Of a DNA stretch of 64,000 nucleotides, positions 1 to 8,352 are shown in pieces (the stretch's first letter is position 1; every line of letters starts with the position of its first letter). Source of the DNA: Methanoregula sp. (GTDB lineage: Archaea > Halobacteriota > Methanomicrobia > Methanomicrobiales > Methanospirillaceae). Below the pieces are notes generated by a model. It was not told where the DNA came from, did no database searches, and was given only the letters and a program-made list of their open reading frames with translations. The position numbers were made by a program, and so were the translations under genes. The stretch covers positions 1 to 64,000 of the forward strand of contig JAJRCF010000001.1 of the NCBI GenBank assembly GCA_028679075.1, given 5' to 3'.

Positions 1-105
1 AACTTCGCATTCCTTTCCACAGTCCGAACAGGTTGTCTTTGTCATTTCGCGGGGTCCGAAATCTCTGGGCCCTCTGTTACCGCCAAAATTATTTGATCCG
101 TACAT
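1..105 (-). CDS. Small CxxC zinc-ribbon protein, C-terminus outside window
   Basis: Only the first 35 codons lie in the window; the reading frame runs off position 1. It begins MYGSNNFGG and continues with a Gly/Arg-rich stretch, then TTCSDCGKECEV, the first half of a CxxC zinc knuckle. This resembles the short CxxC-CxxC proteins common in methanogens, whose function is unknown. The upstream bases read GAGAAAG before the ATG, a usable ribosome-binding site. It is the last visible gene of a minus-strand run with aIF1A upstream. Family assignment is from recall of the motif only. Confidence 0.6.
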   Translation of the reverse strand, partial: MYGSNNFGGNRGPRDFGPREMTKTTCSDCGKECEV

Positions 106-202
106 AATTCTTTCTCTAACAGTTTTTTGAGAACTGTATTCAGATATTTGGCAGCGAAGTATAATAAATGCTGGCCCCCTGTGGGTAACCGGCTAAAAAA
201 GA

Positions 203-562
203 TTACAGGTAATTATTCTTCCGCAGCCAGTCTGCCTGCGGGGGCAGGTAGCGGTAGATGATATCGCACTTCTCGTCCTGGAAACTCCACGGTACGATGA
301 TGATGATATCTCCCTCGCGGATCCATGCCCTTTTTTTGATCTTGCCCTTGATCCGGCCCATCCGTTCAACGCCGTCCTCGCAGCGGACGCGGATGTGGTT
401 TGCCCCCATCATCAGTTCAGCGATGGCAAACTGCTCGTTCAACCGCTTTTTGGGCAGCCGCACGCGGACAACAGGTGTCCCGTCAGGATTGAACTCTGCA
501 GGGCCGGCAGCGCCATTTGGTTTTTTTGCGTTATTATTAATTACAACAACTCCGGTGCTCAT
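203..562 (-). CDS. eif1A: Translation initiation factor aIF1A
   Basis: A 119-residue protein with the eIF1A OB-fold signature: MMGANHIRVRCEDG, RMGRIKGKIKKRAWIREGD, then IIIVPWSFQDEKCDI. aIF1A binds the A-site of the small subunit and helps place initiator tRNA and scan for the start codon. The N-terminus carries about 25 extra residues (Asn/Gly/Pro-rich) compared with many archaeal homologues, so a later start is possible, though no internal Met lies before the domain. It is downstream of the HD gene on the same strand, 40 bp away. Confidence 0.93.
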   Translation of the reverse strand: MSTGVVVINNNAKKPNGAAGPAEFNPDGTPVVRVRLPKKRLNEQFAIAELMMGANHIRVRCEDGVERMGRIKGKIKKRAWIREGDIIIIVPWSFQDEKCDIIYRYLPPQADWLRKNNYL

Positions 563-602
563 TATTTAGGGCGGTAAGCATGATGAAGGTATTGATGGGT
601 TA

Positions 603-1193
603 TCAGTCCTGCGAAACGGACATTTCATCTTCAAGGGCCTCAAGGAACCGCAAAAGAAATGCAGAGCGTTCACCGGCAATGCGCCGGGCGGTGCCGGTAT
701 ACATCAGGTCCGGCAGTTTCAGCAGCTTGTCACGGAAATGACCGATACCGTCATGGATCGAGCCGTTATGCTCGCCCGCCCGCATGAATGTCCGGGCAAT
801 GCCAACTGCCCCCATCGCATCCAGCTTGTCCGCATCGGAAAGGACCTGTGCTTCAAGGCTTGCCGGTTTTTCCGTTGACCGGTACCGGTGAGCCCGGATC
901 GCATGCGTGATCGCGGGAATGCAATCGCTGTCGTACGCTATCGAATGGAGGAACGCCTCTGCCATCCGCGCCCCTTCCTGCTCATGGGGGATGCTACGCT
1001 CCTTCTCAAGCGGCCGGGCAATGTCGTGCAGGAGGGCTGCCGGGATGAGGATGCGCATATCTGCGTGCTCCTCCCGGCCGATCCGCTCGCACATGGCCGT
1101 GACCCGTTCGATGTGGTCAAGACCGTGCGAACCCGGGCGGCCGAGGGTGGCCCGGACATATTCACGGATCTTTTCTGTTGCCGGGTCCACCAT
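603..1193 (-). CDS. HD-domain phosphohydrolase
   Basis: A 196-residue protein with the metal-binding HD pattern: H near GSHGLDHIERV, then LLHDIARP, a later HAIRAHR and the Asp in VLSDADKLDAMGA. These are the residues of the YedJ-type HD superfamily, which hydrolyse phosphomonoesters or nucleotides. The true substrate cannot be read from sequence. The start is preceded by GGGAGACGTGA, a good Shine-Dalgarno. It sits 50 bp downstream of the MATE exporter, in the same direction, and could be cotranscribed with it and with aIF1A. Confidence 0.85.
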   Translation of the reverse strand: MVDPATEKIREYVRATLGRPGSHGLDHIERVTAMCERIGREEHADMRILIPAALLHDIARPLEKERSIPHEQEGARMAEAFLHSIAYDSDCIPAITHAIRAHRYRSTEKPASLEAQVLSDADKLDAMGAVGIARTFMRAGEHNGSIHDGIGHFRDKLLKLPDLMYTGTARRIAGERSAFLLRFLEALEDEMSVSQD

Positions 1194-1243
1194 TCACGTC
1201 TCCCATGGGATATTTACAATTCTGCCGGGATAAATTCTCCGGG

Positions 1244-2635
1244 TCATGCAGTTGCGATCAGCCGCGAGATATACCACCGGGCCCAGAGGAAGGCTACCGT
1301 GCCGCCGACAATGTCCCCGGCAACGATCCCCCACCAGATCCCATGCTCGCCAACCCCGAGCACGATCCCGAACAGGTACACAAAGACCGCGATGAACGCA
1401 AGGTTCCGCATGAAAGTGATGACAAGCGATGTCATCCCCTTGCCCGTTGCCTGGAAGATCGAACCCGACATAACGCCCGGGGGGATGAACGGGTAGAAGA
1501 AGCACATGGTGGCAAGGAACAGGGCGATCTCCGGCATCAGGTGGGCGCTGTCCGCTGAATAGGAGAAGATGAGCGCGATCTGCGATGCGAAGATGAACGT
1601 GATGGCACTGATGACAAGGGAGATCGCAACCCCGAGCTTGATCGAGAAGGTATGGATAACCCGGAGCTTCTGGAACTCGCGGGCCCCGTACGCTGCACCG
1701 GCAACGGAGATGACCGATGTCGCGATGGCAACAAGCGGGATGATGGCAAAGAAGACGACCCGCCACCCTGCGGTATAGACCGCGACCGCATCGGTCCCGG
1801 CGGTTGCGACCAGCAGGCCGTTGATGAAGATCGAGAGGACCGCCATTAAGAAAAACTCGACACTGGCCGGCAGGCCGACACCGAGGATGTCCCGGATCGT
1901 TCTCCGGTCCCACGAGAATGCCTTGTAGGATAACGTAACGTACGTGTCCTTTTTGACAAAGAACCAGTGGAGCATGATGAGGGAGACCATGACAAGCGAT
2001 ATGATCATTCCCCATGCAGCCCCGGCGATTCCCATGCCAAGGGTGTAGATCAGGATAGGGTCGAGGACCATGTTCAGGACCGAGGAGGCTCCCATGACAT
2101 ACATGGCCCGCTTCGTGTCCCCTTCCGCACGCAGGATCGCATATGCGATGTTCGTGAAGAGGATGAGGACCATCCCAAGGAAAATGACCTGGCCGTACGC
2201 GGTTGCAAGTCCCACGGTATCCCCGGCCCCGAAGAGAATGACAATGGGCTGGGTGAGGAGGATGAGCGGGATCGTGAAGACTGCCGAGAGGATTATCGTG
2301 ATGAGGATTGCGTGGACTGCTGCATTGTCTGCACCGGCTTTATCCTTTGCGCCGATGCGCCGGGAGATGACCGAGGCAACACCGGCCCCGAGGCCGCTCG
2401 CACCACCCATGAGGATCATGAAGAGCGGCGTGATGAACCCGACCGCGGCCAGTGCATCGGAGCCAAGGCCGGCCACCCAGATGGCATTGACGATATTATA
2501 GGTGGACATCAGGAACATGGCCACGATCATCGGCCCGGAGAGCTTGATGATCGCCTTCTTCGGGTCGCCCATCAGGAGCGAGATGCCTTCGGTCATATTC
2601 TTGCCAGCCGGGTTTTCCGGGTTATTCGTTGTCAT
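1244..2635 (-). CDS. MATE-family multidrug/Na+ efflux transporter
   Basis: A 463-residue polytopic membrane protein with about 12 hydrophobic segments in two homologous halves, typical of MATE exporters (NorM/DinF type): STYNIVNAIWVAGLG near the N-terminus and VEFFLMAVLSIFINGLLV at the start of the second half. It would export toxic cations or drugs in exchange for Na+ or H+. The start at 2635 is chosen because AGGAGGT lies 7 nt before it; an earlier in-frame ATG at 2683 lacks such a site. Its first codons overlap the end of the MarR gene by 14 nt, so the two form a regulator-pump operon. Confidence 0.9.
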   Translation of the reverse strand: MTTNNPENPAGKNMTEGISLLMGDPKKAIIKLSGPMIVAMFLMSTYNIVNAIWVAGLGSDALAAVGFITPLFMILMGGASGLGAGVASVISRRIGAKDKAGADNAAVHAILITIILSAVFTIPLILLTQPIVILFGAGDTVGLATAYGQVIFLGMVLILFTNIAYAILRAEGDTKRAMYVMGASSVLNMVLDPILIYTLGMGIAGAAWGMIISLVMVSLIMLHWFFVKKDTYVTLSYKAFSWDRRTIRDILGVGLPASVEFFLMAVLSIFINGLLVATAGTDAVAVYTAGWRVVFFAIIPLVAIATSVISVAGAAYGAREFQKLRVIHTFSIKLGVAISLVISAITFIFASQIALIFSYSADSAHLMPEIALFLATMCFFYPFIPPGVMSGSIFQATGKGMTSLVITFMRNLAFIAVFVYLFGIVLGVGEHGIWWGIVAGDIVGGTVAFLWARWYISRLIATA

Positions 2636-3101
2636 CGGGATGACCTCCTGCTCTTTCCATATACGAAAAACTATTTTTTGCAACCGTCTGCATCATGGTT
2701 CGTACCGCCTTTTTGTCCTGCGGAGGAAGACCGCGACAGATCCATGTTTCCCATTCCCGGTTTATCGTAAGAATTACCGGGACTGCCCCTTCCCCTTTTT
2801 CCGTGAGGAAGAGCCGGACCGCACGCCGGTTTTTGGGATCCGTGATCCTCCGGATATACCCGGCATCCTCGAGTTTTTTTACTGCCCGGGCAATCGTTCC
2901 TTTGTCAAGGTGGTAATGCCGGACAAGGGTCTCCTGCGTGATGTTCTGCTCTTTTGCAAGCAGCATCAGGACCGGGACCTGGCCACAGGTAAGGCCAAGG
3001 GATTTCAGCCGGTCATTCACAAACATATCCCTCCCGCGGTTGGTGATGGAGATCACGGCGCCAAACGGGATCATTTCTGATTTGCAGGAGCCTGTGTGCA
3101 C
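2622..3101 (-). CDS. MarR-family transcriptional regulator
   Basis: A winged-helix protein of about 150-159 residues with the MarR layout: LTCGQVPVLMLLAKEQNITQ (helices 1-2), HYHLDKGTIARAVKKLEDAG (recognition helix), then the wing RRITDPKNRRAVRLFLTEKG. MarR proteins dimerise and usually repress a neighbouring efflux pump until a ligand binds. The overlap with the MATE gene supports this role. The GTG at 3101 and an ATG at 3074 are both possible starts; neither has a clear ribosome-binding site. Confidence 0.9.
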   Translation of the reverse strand: MHTGSCKSEMIPFGAVISITNRGRDMFVNDRLKSLGLTCGQVPVLMLLAKEQNITQETLVRHYHLDKGTIARAVKKLEDAGYIRRITDPKNRRAVRLFLTEKGEGAVPVILTINREWETWICRGLPPQDKKAVRTMMQTVAKNSFSYMERAGGHPDDNE

Positions 3102-3377
3102 CTATTCAGATCTGCGGGATCAGGAATAAATGTTGTCAATGCAACAATTAAAATTTCCGCGATCTTGTCCCCGCACAAGCAGCACCCGGGCATTCCCGGC
3201 AGGTTTCATCCGGGTTTTCAAATAATAACCCCCAACAAGAACTGTTTTCTTTCTGGCTGCTGAACAATAATTACATCTTGATCCTGCGTTACCCGGACCG
3301 GTCCTGCGGTATTCCCCGGCATGAAGGCGGGGACTGATCCCGCGGGGCCGGGCCCGGGCGGGTTATCAGGGAGATCC

Positions 3378-5111
3378 ATGATACTCACTACCGCGCTTGT
3401 GTATTTCTGCCTCTTCTCCGCGTTCATTACGTGCGCCCTTGGCTTCTTCGTCCATGCGAGCGGCCAGCGGTCAGCGGTCTCCCGCCTCTTCTTCTTCTGC
3501 ATGCTGGGCGCAACGTACTGGGCGCTCGGGGAATTTTTCATCTGGACATCAGGGACCGCTGACGGGGCCCTGTTCTGGCTGAAGGCAAGCGCACTCTGGC
3601 CGGTAGTCATCGTTGTCACCGTGCATTTCATTCTCGCGTTCACGGAAAACCCGCTCGTGCAGCCGGGAAAATACCCGTACCTGCTGGTATTGCTGTACCT
3701 GCTCGGCGGCCTGTTCAGCCTGGTTGGCATCTTCACCGGCCTGACGCATTCCATTGTTCCCGTGGAGGGTGGCCAGTACGGGTACATTGCCATTGCTGCC
3801 GGCCCAGCATATCTTGCCGAGAGCGCATTCATCATCGTCATCATTGCCGGGGGGATCGCGGCAGGCATCTCTGCCTGGAGGAACGCAGTAAGCCCGCGGA
3901 AAAAAAAGCAGGTCAAATACATCAGTATCGGCATCTCGGCTACGGTCATTTTCGGTTTTCTCTCAGGTGTGGTCCTTCCGGCAATCGGGGTACACCTCCC
4001 CAACATGGTCTTCATCGGGATCGTCCTCTTCGCCCTCTGCATAACCTATGCGATCAGGAAGTACGGGCTCTTCACGCTCAGCCCGGCCTCGGCGATCCAG
4101 GAGATCCTCAGGACCATGCCGGATGGCGTCATCCTCATGGAAATGGACGGCCGGATCATCTCGGCAAATGCTGCTGCCGGCCGGGTATTCGGGACAGGGG
4201 AAATGGACCTCTCCGGCCGGGAGGCCCGCACCGTTCTCCCGCAGCAGGCATTCGATGCCATCATGGCGGCCATCCATGGGCAGGGATCATTTGCAGACCT
4301 TGAGGCAGACCTCGGTTCCCGGCAGACCACGATTGTGAGCATTGCCGGAACGCTTGTGAAAGACCCTGATGGCGGGCCTGCCGGAGCGGTCCTCATCATC
4401 CGGGATATCAGCAGCCGCAGGATGCAGGAGCGGGCACTCCGGGCGGCCAATGAGAAGATCTCCCTGTTATCCCACCTGACCCGCCACGATATCAACAACC
4501 TTGTCTCCGGGCTTGCCGGGTATCTCCTCCTGCTTGAAGAATACAATACAACGCCACCCGCCGATTCATACCTCCGGACATCATCGGAGATTGTCGAAAA
4601 GATCACCCGCCACCTCCGGTTCTCCAGCGAGTACCTCAATCTCGGTACCTACAATCCTGACTGGCAGCTGCTCCCGGTTATCGTATCCGGTGCCGTGGAT
4701 GATGTCTCACGGGGGAATGTCGCCATCACGGTCGATGTCCCCCGGGTGGAAGTCTATGCCGACCCGCTCTCCATCAAGGTGATCTACAACCTGCTCGAGA
4801 ACTCGCTCCGGCATGGAACGGACCTGACGGCTGTCAGCATCACGGCCCGCATGCTGGATGATGGCCGGCTGCTCATCGTTGTCGAAGATGACGGGGGCGG
4901 GATTCCGGACGAAGCGAAAGAGAGCATCTTCCGCTATGGTACCGGGAAGAATACCGGTTTTGGCCTTGCCTTTGCCCGCGACATCCTCGAAGTGACCGGC
5001 ATCACGATAACTGAGACCGGCACGTTCGGGAAAGGGGCACGCTTCGAGATCCTTGTCCCGGCGGGCGCCTGGCGGCAGGCAGAAAAACAGCCATGGGAAT
5101 CTTCGGAATAA
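3378..5111 (+). CDS. 7TM-PAS sensor histidine kinase
   Basis: A 577-residue membrane kinase. Residues 1-215 hold about seven hydrophobic helices (the N-terminal 7TM sensor module of archaeal kinases), followed by a PAS domain (MPDGVILMEMDGRIISANAA). The kinase core has the H-box LTRHDINNLVSGL, N-box NLLENSLRHG, G1 DDGGGIPDE and G2 NTGFGLAFARDI. It should autophosphorylate at the H-box His and pass phosphate to a response regulator that is not encoded nearby. The start at 3378 follows GGGAGATCC; an upstream ATG at 3321 would add 19 Gly/Pro-rich residues and looks untranslated. Confidence 0.88.
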   Translation: MILTTALVYFCLFSAFITCALGFFVHASGQRSAVSRLFFFCMLGATYWALGEFFIWTSGTADGALFWLKASALWPVVIVVTVHFILAFTENPLVQPGKYPYLLVLLYLLGGLFSLVGIFTGLTHSIVPVEGGQYGYIAIAAGPAYLAESAFIIVIIAGGIAAGISAWRNAVSPRKKKQVKYISIGISATVIFGFLSGVVLPAIGVHLPNMVFIGIVLFALCITYAIRKYGLFTLSPASAIQEILRTMPDGVILMEMDGRIISANAAAGRVFGTGEMDLSGREARTVLPQQAFDAIMAAIHGQGSFADLEADLGSRQTTIVSIAGTLVKDPDGGPAGAVLIIRDISSRRMQERALRAANEKISLLSHLTRHDINNLVSGLAGYLLLLEEYNTTPPADSYLRTSSEIVEKITRHLRFSSEYLNLGTYNPDWQLLPVIVSGAVDDVSRGNVAITVDVPRVEVYADPLSIKVIYNLLENSLRHGTDLTAVSITARMLDDGRLLIVVEDDGGGIPDEAKESIFRYGTGKNTGFGLAFARDILEVTGITITETGTFGKGARFEILVPAGAWRQAEKQPWESSE

Positions 5112-5160
5112 AACAGGGGCGGCAATGGAGACCGGGGCCTCATGAAAAAGGTGCCAGGGG

Positions 5161-5436
5161 TTATAACCGGAACTCAGGCGCTGCGTCAAACAGTTTCTGG
5201 TACAGCGAGCTGAAGAGCGCGATGTATTCCCGGGCTGCGGGCGTGGCGGTGTAACTTGTTTTTCCGCCTTCGGTAACGGCCGACAGGTACCCTTTCCCGG
5301 TGAGGAATTCAATGTGATCCTGCCCGGTCTTCGAGTTCAGGTCGCACCGGTTGATGATGGCCGTGAACGACCGGGGGGTTTTGCAATACATGAGAATTTC
5401 CCAGTAAATCTCGTACACTGTCCTCCTGCCGCTCAT
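5161..5436 (-). CDS. Archaeal winged-helix protein
   Basis: A 91-residue protein with one winged helix: TVYEIYWEILMYCKTPRSF, IINRCDLNSKTGQDHIEFL, then a KGYLSAVTEGGKTSY wing. This matches the short archaeal HTH proteins common in methanogens. The start at 5436 follows GGAGGAGCA, and its ATGA overlaps the stop of the membrane gene upstream, so the two are translationally coupled. It probably acts as a DNA-binding partner of that gene; the target is unknown. Confidence 0.8.
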   Translation of the reverse strand: MSGRRTVYEIYWEILMYCKTPRSFTAIINRCDLNSKTGQDHIEFLTGKGYLSAVTEGGKTSYTATPAAREYIALFSSLYQKLFDAAPEFRL

Positions 5437-6071
5437 TGCTCCTCCAGCCCGAGTTTCTCCTTCAGGGCGCATTCGGATTCTTCTATCTCGTCCAGGCGCT
5501 GATCCCAGACTTTTGAGAATCCCGTGAAATAGTACGAAGAGAGGATGCTGGCAAGTGCGATCCCGAGCGTCAGGAGCATGGCGGGGATGAGAAGGACCGC
5601 GTCAAACGTGGCTGATATTCCACTGGGAGTTACGGATAATACGTGCAGGCCTATGTTGATACCAAGAATGAAGAAGCCGCAACCGGCCAGCGTGCAGACC
5701 GTGATCATGGTACCGATGGTCTTCCGGTTGTCCCGGTAATGGGCAAGCATCCGGACAATCAGGCAGGTCATCTGGTCCCCGGATATGTCTTCAGCTTTTT
5801 GGCACAGGGTGTCCCGGATCGATTCAATCCCTTCAAAGATCCTGACGGTCGAGAGGAGCCAGCTGAGGCCAAGACCAAAACAGATCATTGCGAGTATCCC
5901 GGACCCGATCCGGGGAAACGGGATCCCGGCATCCGGTGCCAGGCCGAGAATGGCAGTTACTGCCGAGGATACGCCGAATGCAATCGCAAGGGCTGAGAAA
6001 ACGATATTGATGAGTGCTATGACATAAAAATTCGTAATTTCCTTCCGGAACTGGGCAAGTGCAGGTTTCAT
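5433..6071 (-). CDS. Conserved membrane protein, four TM segments
   Basis: A 212-residue protein with four predicted membrane helices (about 15-45, 52-75, 120-147, 155-180) and a charged C-terminal tail (WDQRLDEIEESECALKEKLG) likely cytoplasmic and coiled-coil forming. I do not recognise a family. It is the first gene of a two-gene operon with the winged-helix protein, overlapping by ATGA. Such membrane plus HTH pairs could form a signal-responsive unit, but that is inference from position only. Confidence 0.7.
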   Translation of the reverse strand: MKPALAQFRKEITNFYVIALINIVFSALAIAFGVSSAVTAILGLAPDAGIPFPRIGSGILAMICFGLGLSWLLSTVRIFEGIESIRDTLCQKAEDISGDQMTCLIVRMLAHYRDNRKTIGTMITVCTLAGCGFFILGINIGLHVLSVTPSGISATFDAVLLIPAMLLTLGIALASILSSYYFTGFSKVWDQRLDEIEESECALKEKLGLEEQ

Positions 6072-6230
6072 GATTCACCGGCTTATGTGTATTTTGGCGT
6101 TCTGCAAATAAAGAGCATGAAACTAAGATACGTATCTGAACCGTGAGATGAAAAATCCCGGCACCAGCCGGCCCGGAAGACCACAGGTACTTAATTTCCC
6201 GGGAGCCAATACATTTCAACAGGTAATCTT

Positions 6231-6413
6231 ATGTCAAAACGTGCAGTCGACATGACCTTCCAGGCGATCTATACCCTCACGGACCTCCGTGTCCTCCTCC
6301 GGGAGACCGCGCCTTCCCATGAGTTCGATGCGGACCAGAAAGCCCAGGCACAGCGTCTCTTAGAGAACCTTGAGCGGCAGGTCGGGTCGCTGAAGCAGGA
6401 GATGCTGAAATGA
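6231..6413 (+). CDS. 60-residue helical protein coupled to SepCysS
   Basis: The ORF starts 7 nt after AGGT and ends in an ATGA overlap with SepCysS. Its 60 residues (MSKRAVDMTFQAIYTL... ending in QVGSLKQEMLK) look fully helical, with heptad-like Leu spacing. I do not recognise a family from the sequence. The tight coupling suggests a partner of the tRNA-dependent cysteine pathway. SepCysE, the scaffold that joins SepRS and SepCysS in methanogens, is one possible relative; I cannot confirm this. Confidence 0.7.
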   Translation: MSKRAVDMTFQAIYTLTDLRVLLRETAPSHEFDADQKAQAQRLLENLERQVGSLKQEMLK

Positions 6414-7591
6414 AGTGCGGGAACGGGATCGAGGCCCGGCAGGTGGACGAGCTCTTCATCAACATCGACCCGATCCAGGCCGCCGGCCGGCTCACGGGCG
6501 ACGCGATGAAGGCCGTGATCGCGTACGGGGACGGGTACTCGGTCTGCGACAACTGCCGGAAACCCAACCGGCTTGATTACATCAGTAAGCCTCCCATCGC
6601 GGAGTTCCACAAGGACGTGGCAAAGTGGCTGAACATGGACGCGGTCCGTACAATGCCCGGCGCCCGGCGCGGGTTCCAGGCGGTTGCCCATACGTATGTG
6701 AACAAGGGTGACCCGGTCCTCCTCACCTCGCTCTCGCACTACACGGAGTTCATGGCGGTCGAAGGCGCCGGCGGGGTTGCCCGGGAGATCCCGGCAAACG
6801 ACCAGAAACTCGTTACGCCGGATGCCGCTGCGGAGAAGATCGAAGCGGTAAAAAAGGAATTCGGCAGGGCGCCGGTCCTCGCCTTCATCGACCATGTCGA
6901 TTACCAGTACGGCAATATGCACGATGTTGCCGGGATCGCAAAAGTTGCGCACCAGTACGACATCCCCGTGGTGTACAATGGGGCCTACACGATCGGCGTC
7001 CTCCCGGTTGACGGCAAGGCGTTCGGCGTTGACTTCGTGGTCGGCTCCGGCCACAAGAGCATGGCGGCCCCGGCGCCGTCCGGTGTCCTTGCCGCAACGG
7101 CCGAGCGCGAGAAAGAAGTGTTCCGGACAACGGCAATTGTTGGCGATGTCACCCAGCGGAAGTTCGGGATCAAGGAGCCGGAACTGCTGGGCTGCACGCT
7201 GATGGGCGTGACGCTTGTCGGCATGATGGCCTCGTTCCCGCACGTGAAGGAGCGGACAAAACATTTCGACAAGGAACTCGCGAACCATAAGACCGTGATG
7301 GATGCACTCCTCTCGATCGAGGGGACGAAGTGCCTGTCGGAGTACCCGCGGAAGCACACGATGACCCGGATCGATACGATTGGATCGTTCGACAAGGTTG
7401 CCGAGACGCACAAGAAACGCGGGTACTATCTCCAGAGTGCGCTTGAAGAGAGAGGCATCACGGGCGTGATCCCCGGGGCGACCAAGGTCTGGAAGTTCAA
7501 CACGTACGGCACGACACGGAAGCAGGCCGAGCACCTTGCAGGTGCGTTCGTGGCGATTGCGAAAGAGAACGGGCTGAAGATCTCCGGATAA
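6410..7591 (+). CDS. pscS: O-phospho-L-seryl-tRNA:Cys-tRNA synthase (SepCysS)
   Basis: A 393-residue PLP enzyme that converts Sep-tRNA(Cys) into Cys-tRNA(Cys), the second step of tRNA-dependent cysteine synthesis in methanogens. The Schiff-base lysine lies in GSGHKSMAAPAPSG. Two catalytic cysteines appear in SVCDNCRKP (C46, C49) and the third in ELLGCTLMG. The FIDHVDYQYGNMHD segment holds the PLP-contacting Asp. The ATG follows CAGGAG. The partner SepRS is not in the window. Length and motifs are full for the family. Confidence 0.95.
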   Translation: MKCGNGIEARQVDELFINIDPIQAAGRLTGDAMKAVIAYGDGYSVCDNCRKPNRLDYISKPPIAEFHKDVAKWLNMDAVRTMPGARRGFQAVAHTYVNKGDPVLLTSLSHYTEFMAVEGAGGVAREIPANDQKLVTPDAAAEKIEAVKKEFGRAPVLAFIDHVDYQYGNMHDVAGIAKVAHQYDIPVVYNGAYTIGVLPVDGKAFGVDFVVGSGHKSMAAPAPSGVLAATAEREKEVFRTTAIVGDVTQRKFGIKEPELLGCTLMGVTLVGMMASFPHVKERTKHFDKELANHKTVMDALLSIEGTKCLSEYPRKHTMTRIDTIGSFDKVAETHKKRGYYLQSALEERGITGVIPGATKVWKFNTYGTTRKQAEHLAGAFVAIAKENGLKISG

Positions 7592-7602
7592 ATTTTTTCT
7601 TT
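7590..7602 (+). terminator. Oligo-T terminator after SepCysS
   Basis: A T-rich run (AATTTTTTCTTT) directly follows the SepCysS stop codon. Archaeal RNA polymerase terminates at such tracts without a required hairpin. Read from sequence only. Confidence 0.45.
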
Positions 7603-7712
7603 CGATAGGTATCAGATCCGGGAAACGTTCCGGAAAAAATTCCCTATGAAAAATTTGTTTTCCAGCACAATGCCTTTGTAGAGAAACAGCGATTATGGTA
7701 TAAGGTTATTTT

Positions 7713-7978
7713 ATGGGAACCGAAGCAGTATCCCTCAACACCGTTCTTGAGTACGTGGATAAGCTCGTTCGAAGAACTTCGTTCTTCTCAAATCTCATCA
7801 CTTTGTGATTCAATTTATGGAAGACCAGCAGTACCTCCAGGAGATTATCCACCGTAGACTTGTCGATGCAAAACGCACGGCCCGGGTCAGCCGGGCAAAA
7901 CAGGCAAAGGCAAACGTGCGGAAACACGCGAGCCGCAGCGGGACGGCAAAAGATTTTCTGGCTGATCTGAATGGTTGA
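7713..7978 (+). pseudogene. Broken addiction-module antitoxin, interrupted by a hairpin repeat
   Basis: The 5' part (ATG at 7713) encodes MGTEAVSLNTVLEYVDKL, the usual start of short helical antitoxins that precede RelE-like toxins. The frame then enters a 50-bp hairpin repeat (7767-7816) and stops. The 3' part is open from an ATG at 7817 to 7978 and encodes the expected rest of such a protein (MEDQQYLQEIIHRRL to TAKDFLADLNG). The two halves differ in frame, since 104 nt separate their starts. This is direct evidence that the repeat inserted into, or grew within, a gene. The 3' ORF could still be translated as a 53-residue fragment. Confidence 0.65.
7767..7816. repeat. Mini-hairpin repeat inside the antitoxin gene
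   Basis: The segment holds the palindromes GAAGAACTTCGTTCTTC and ATCACTTTGTGAT joined by a short linker. The same GAAGAAC/GTTCTTC stems recur at 8182-8310 and 22916-23455. It interrupts the antitoxin frame. Confidence 0.75.
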
Positions 7979-8006
7979 ACTCATCTGGGATGGACGGTTC
8001 AGGAAT
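7971..8006 (+). pseudogene. RelE-like toxin, N-terminal remnant only
   Basis: The ATG at 7971 overlaps the antitoxin stop, as in intact modules, and reads MVELIWDGRFRN. This matches the opening of RelE/ParE-type toxins next to such antitoxins. The homology ends within 12 codons, where the sequence passes into an unrelated HicB-like ORF, so about 85 % of the toxin is deleted. Assignment rests on position and a short match. Confidence 0.4.
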
Positions 8007-8011
8007 ATTCC

Positions 8012-8161
8012 ATGTCAACATTTACCGCTGTGCTTCACAAGGAGGATGACACCTATGTGGCCGAATGCCCGGAAGTAGGGACGGTCAGCCAGGGAAAAAC
8101 CGTGGAAGAAGCGGTCAGCAATTTAAAAGAGGCAACCGAATTGTATCTCGAAGAGTTCTGA
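8012..8161 (+). CDS. Truncated HicB-family antitoxin
   Basis: A 49-residue ORF encodes the classic HicB N-terminal half: FTAVLHKEDDTYVAECPEVG, then SQGKTVEEAVSNLKEATELYL. HicB normally continues about 20 residues after YLEEF; here a TGA ends it. The following ATGAACACTTCTCATCTTCCAG could be the first codons of hicA (MNTSHLPV), lost into the hairpin repeat that begins at 8182. A functional toxin partner is absent, so the unit looks decayed. Confidence 0.6.
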   Translation: MSTFTAVLHKEDDTYVAECPEVGTVSQGKTVEEAVSNLKEATELYLEEF

Positions 8162-8181
8162 TGAACACTTCTCATCTTCCA

Positions 8182-8310
8182 GTTCGAAGAACCTTTCAGG
8201 TTCTTCGAAGACTTTCGTCTTCTCATCTCACAAGTCTGATGACTTGTTCGATTCTTCTGTCTCGGGTCTGAAGGCCCTCAACATTCTGAAGACCCTGTCA
8301 GATCTGGAGG
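8182..8310. repeat. Mosaic mini-hairpin repeat cluster
   Basis: The stretch is a string of short palindromes: GAAGAACCTTTCAGGTTCTTC, GAAGACTTTCGTCTTC, CAAGTCTGATGACTTG and GGGTCTGAAGGCCC. About 40 bp around CAAGTCTGATGACTTG is identical to bases near 23242-23280, so this is a dispersed family. It follows the truncated hicB and may have replaced hicA. Confidence 0.8.
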
Positions 8311-8352
8311 AATTCCACAGAGCAGAAAAAATGAGAATTAAAAAAAATACTC

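Noticed and set aside
7706-7984. A 92-codon minus-strand frame opposite the broken antitoxin
   Set aside because: It is the antisense of the antitoxin remnant and hairpin repeat.
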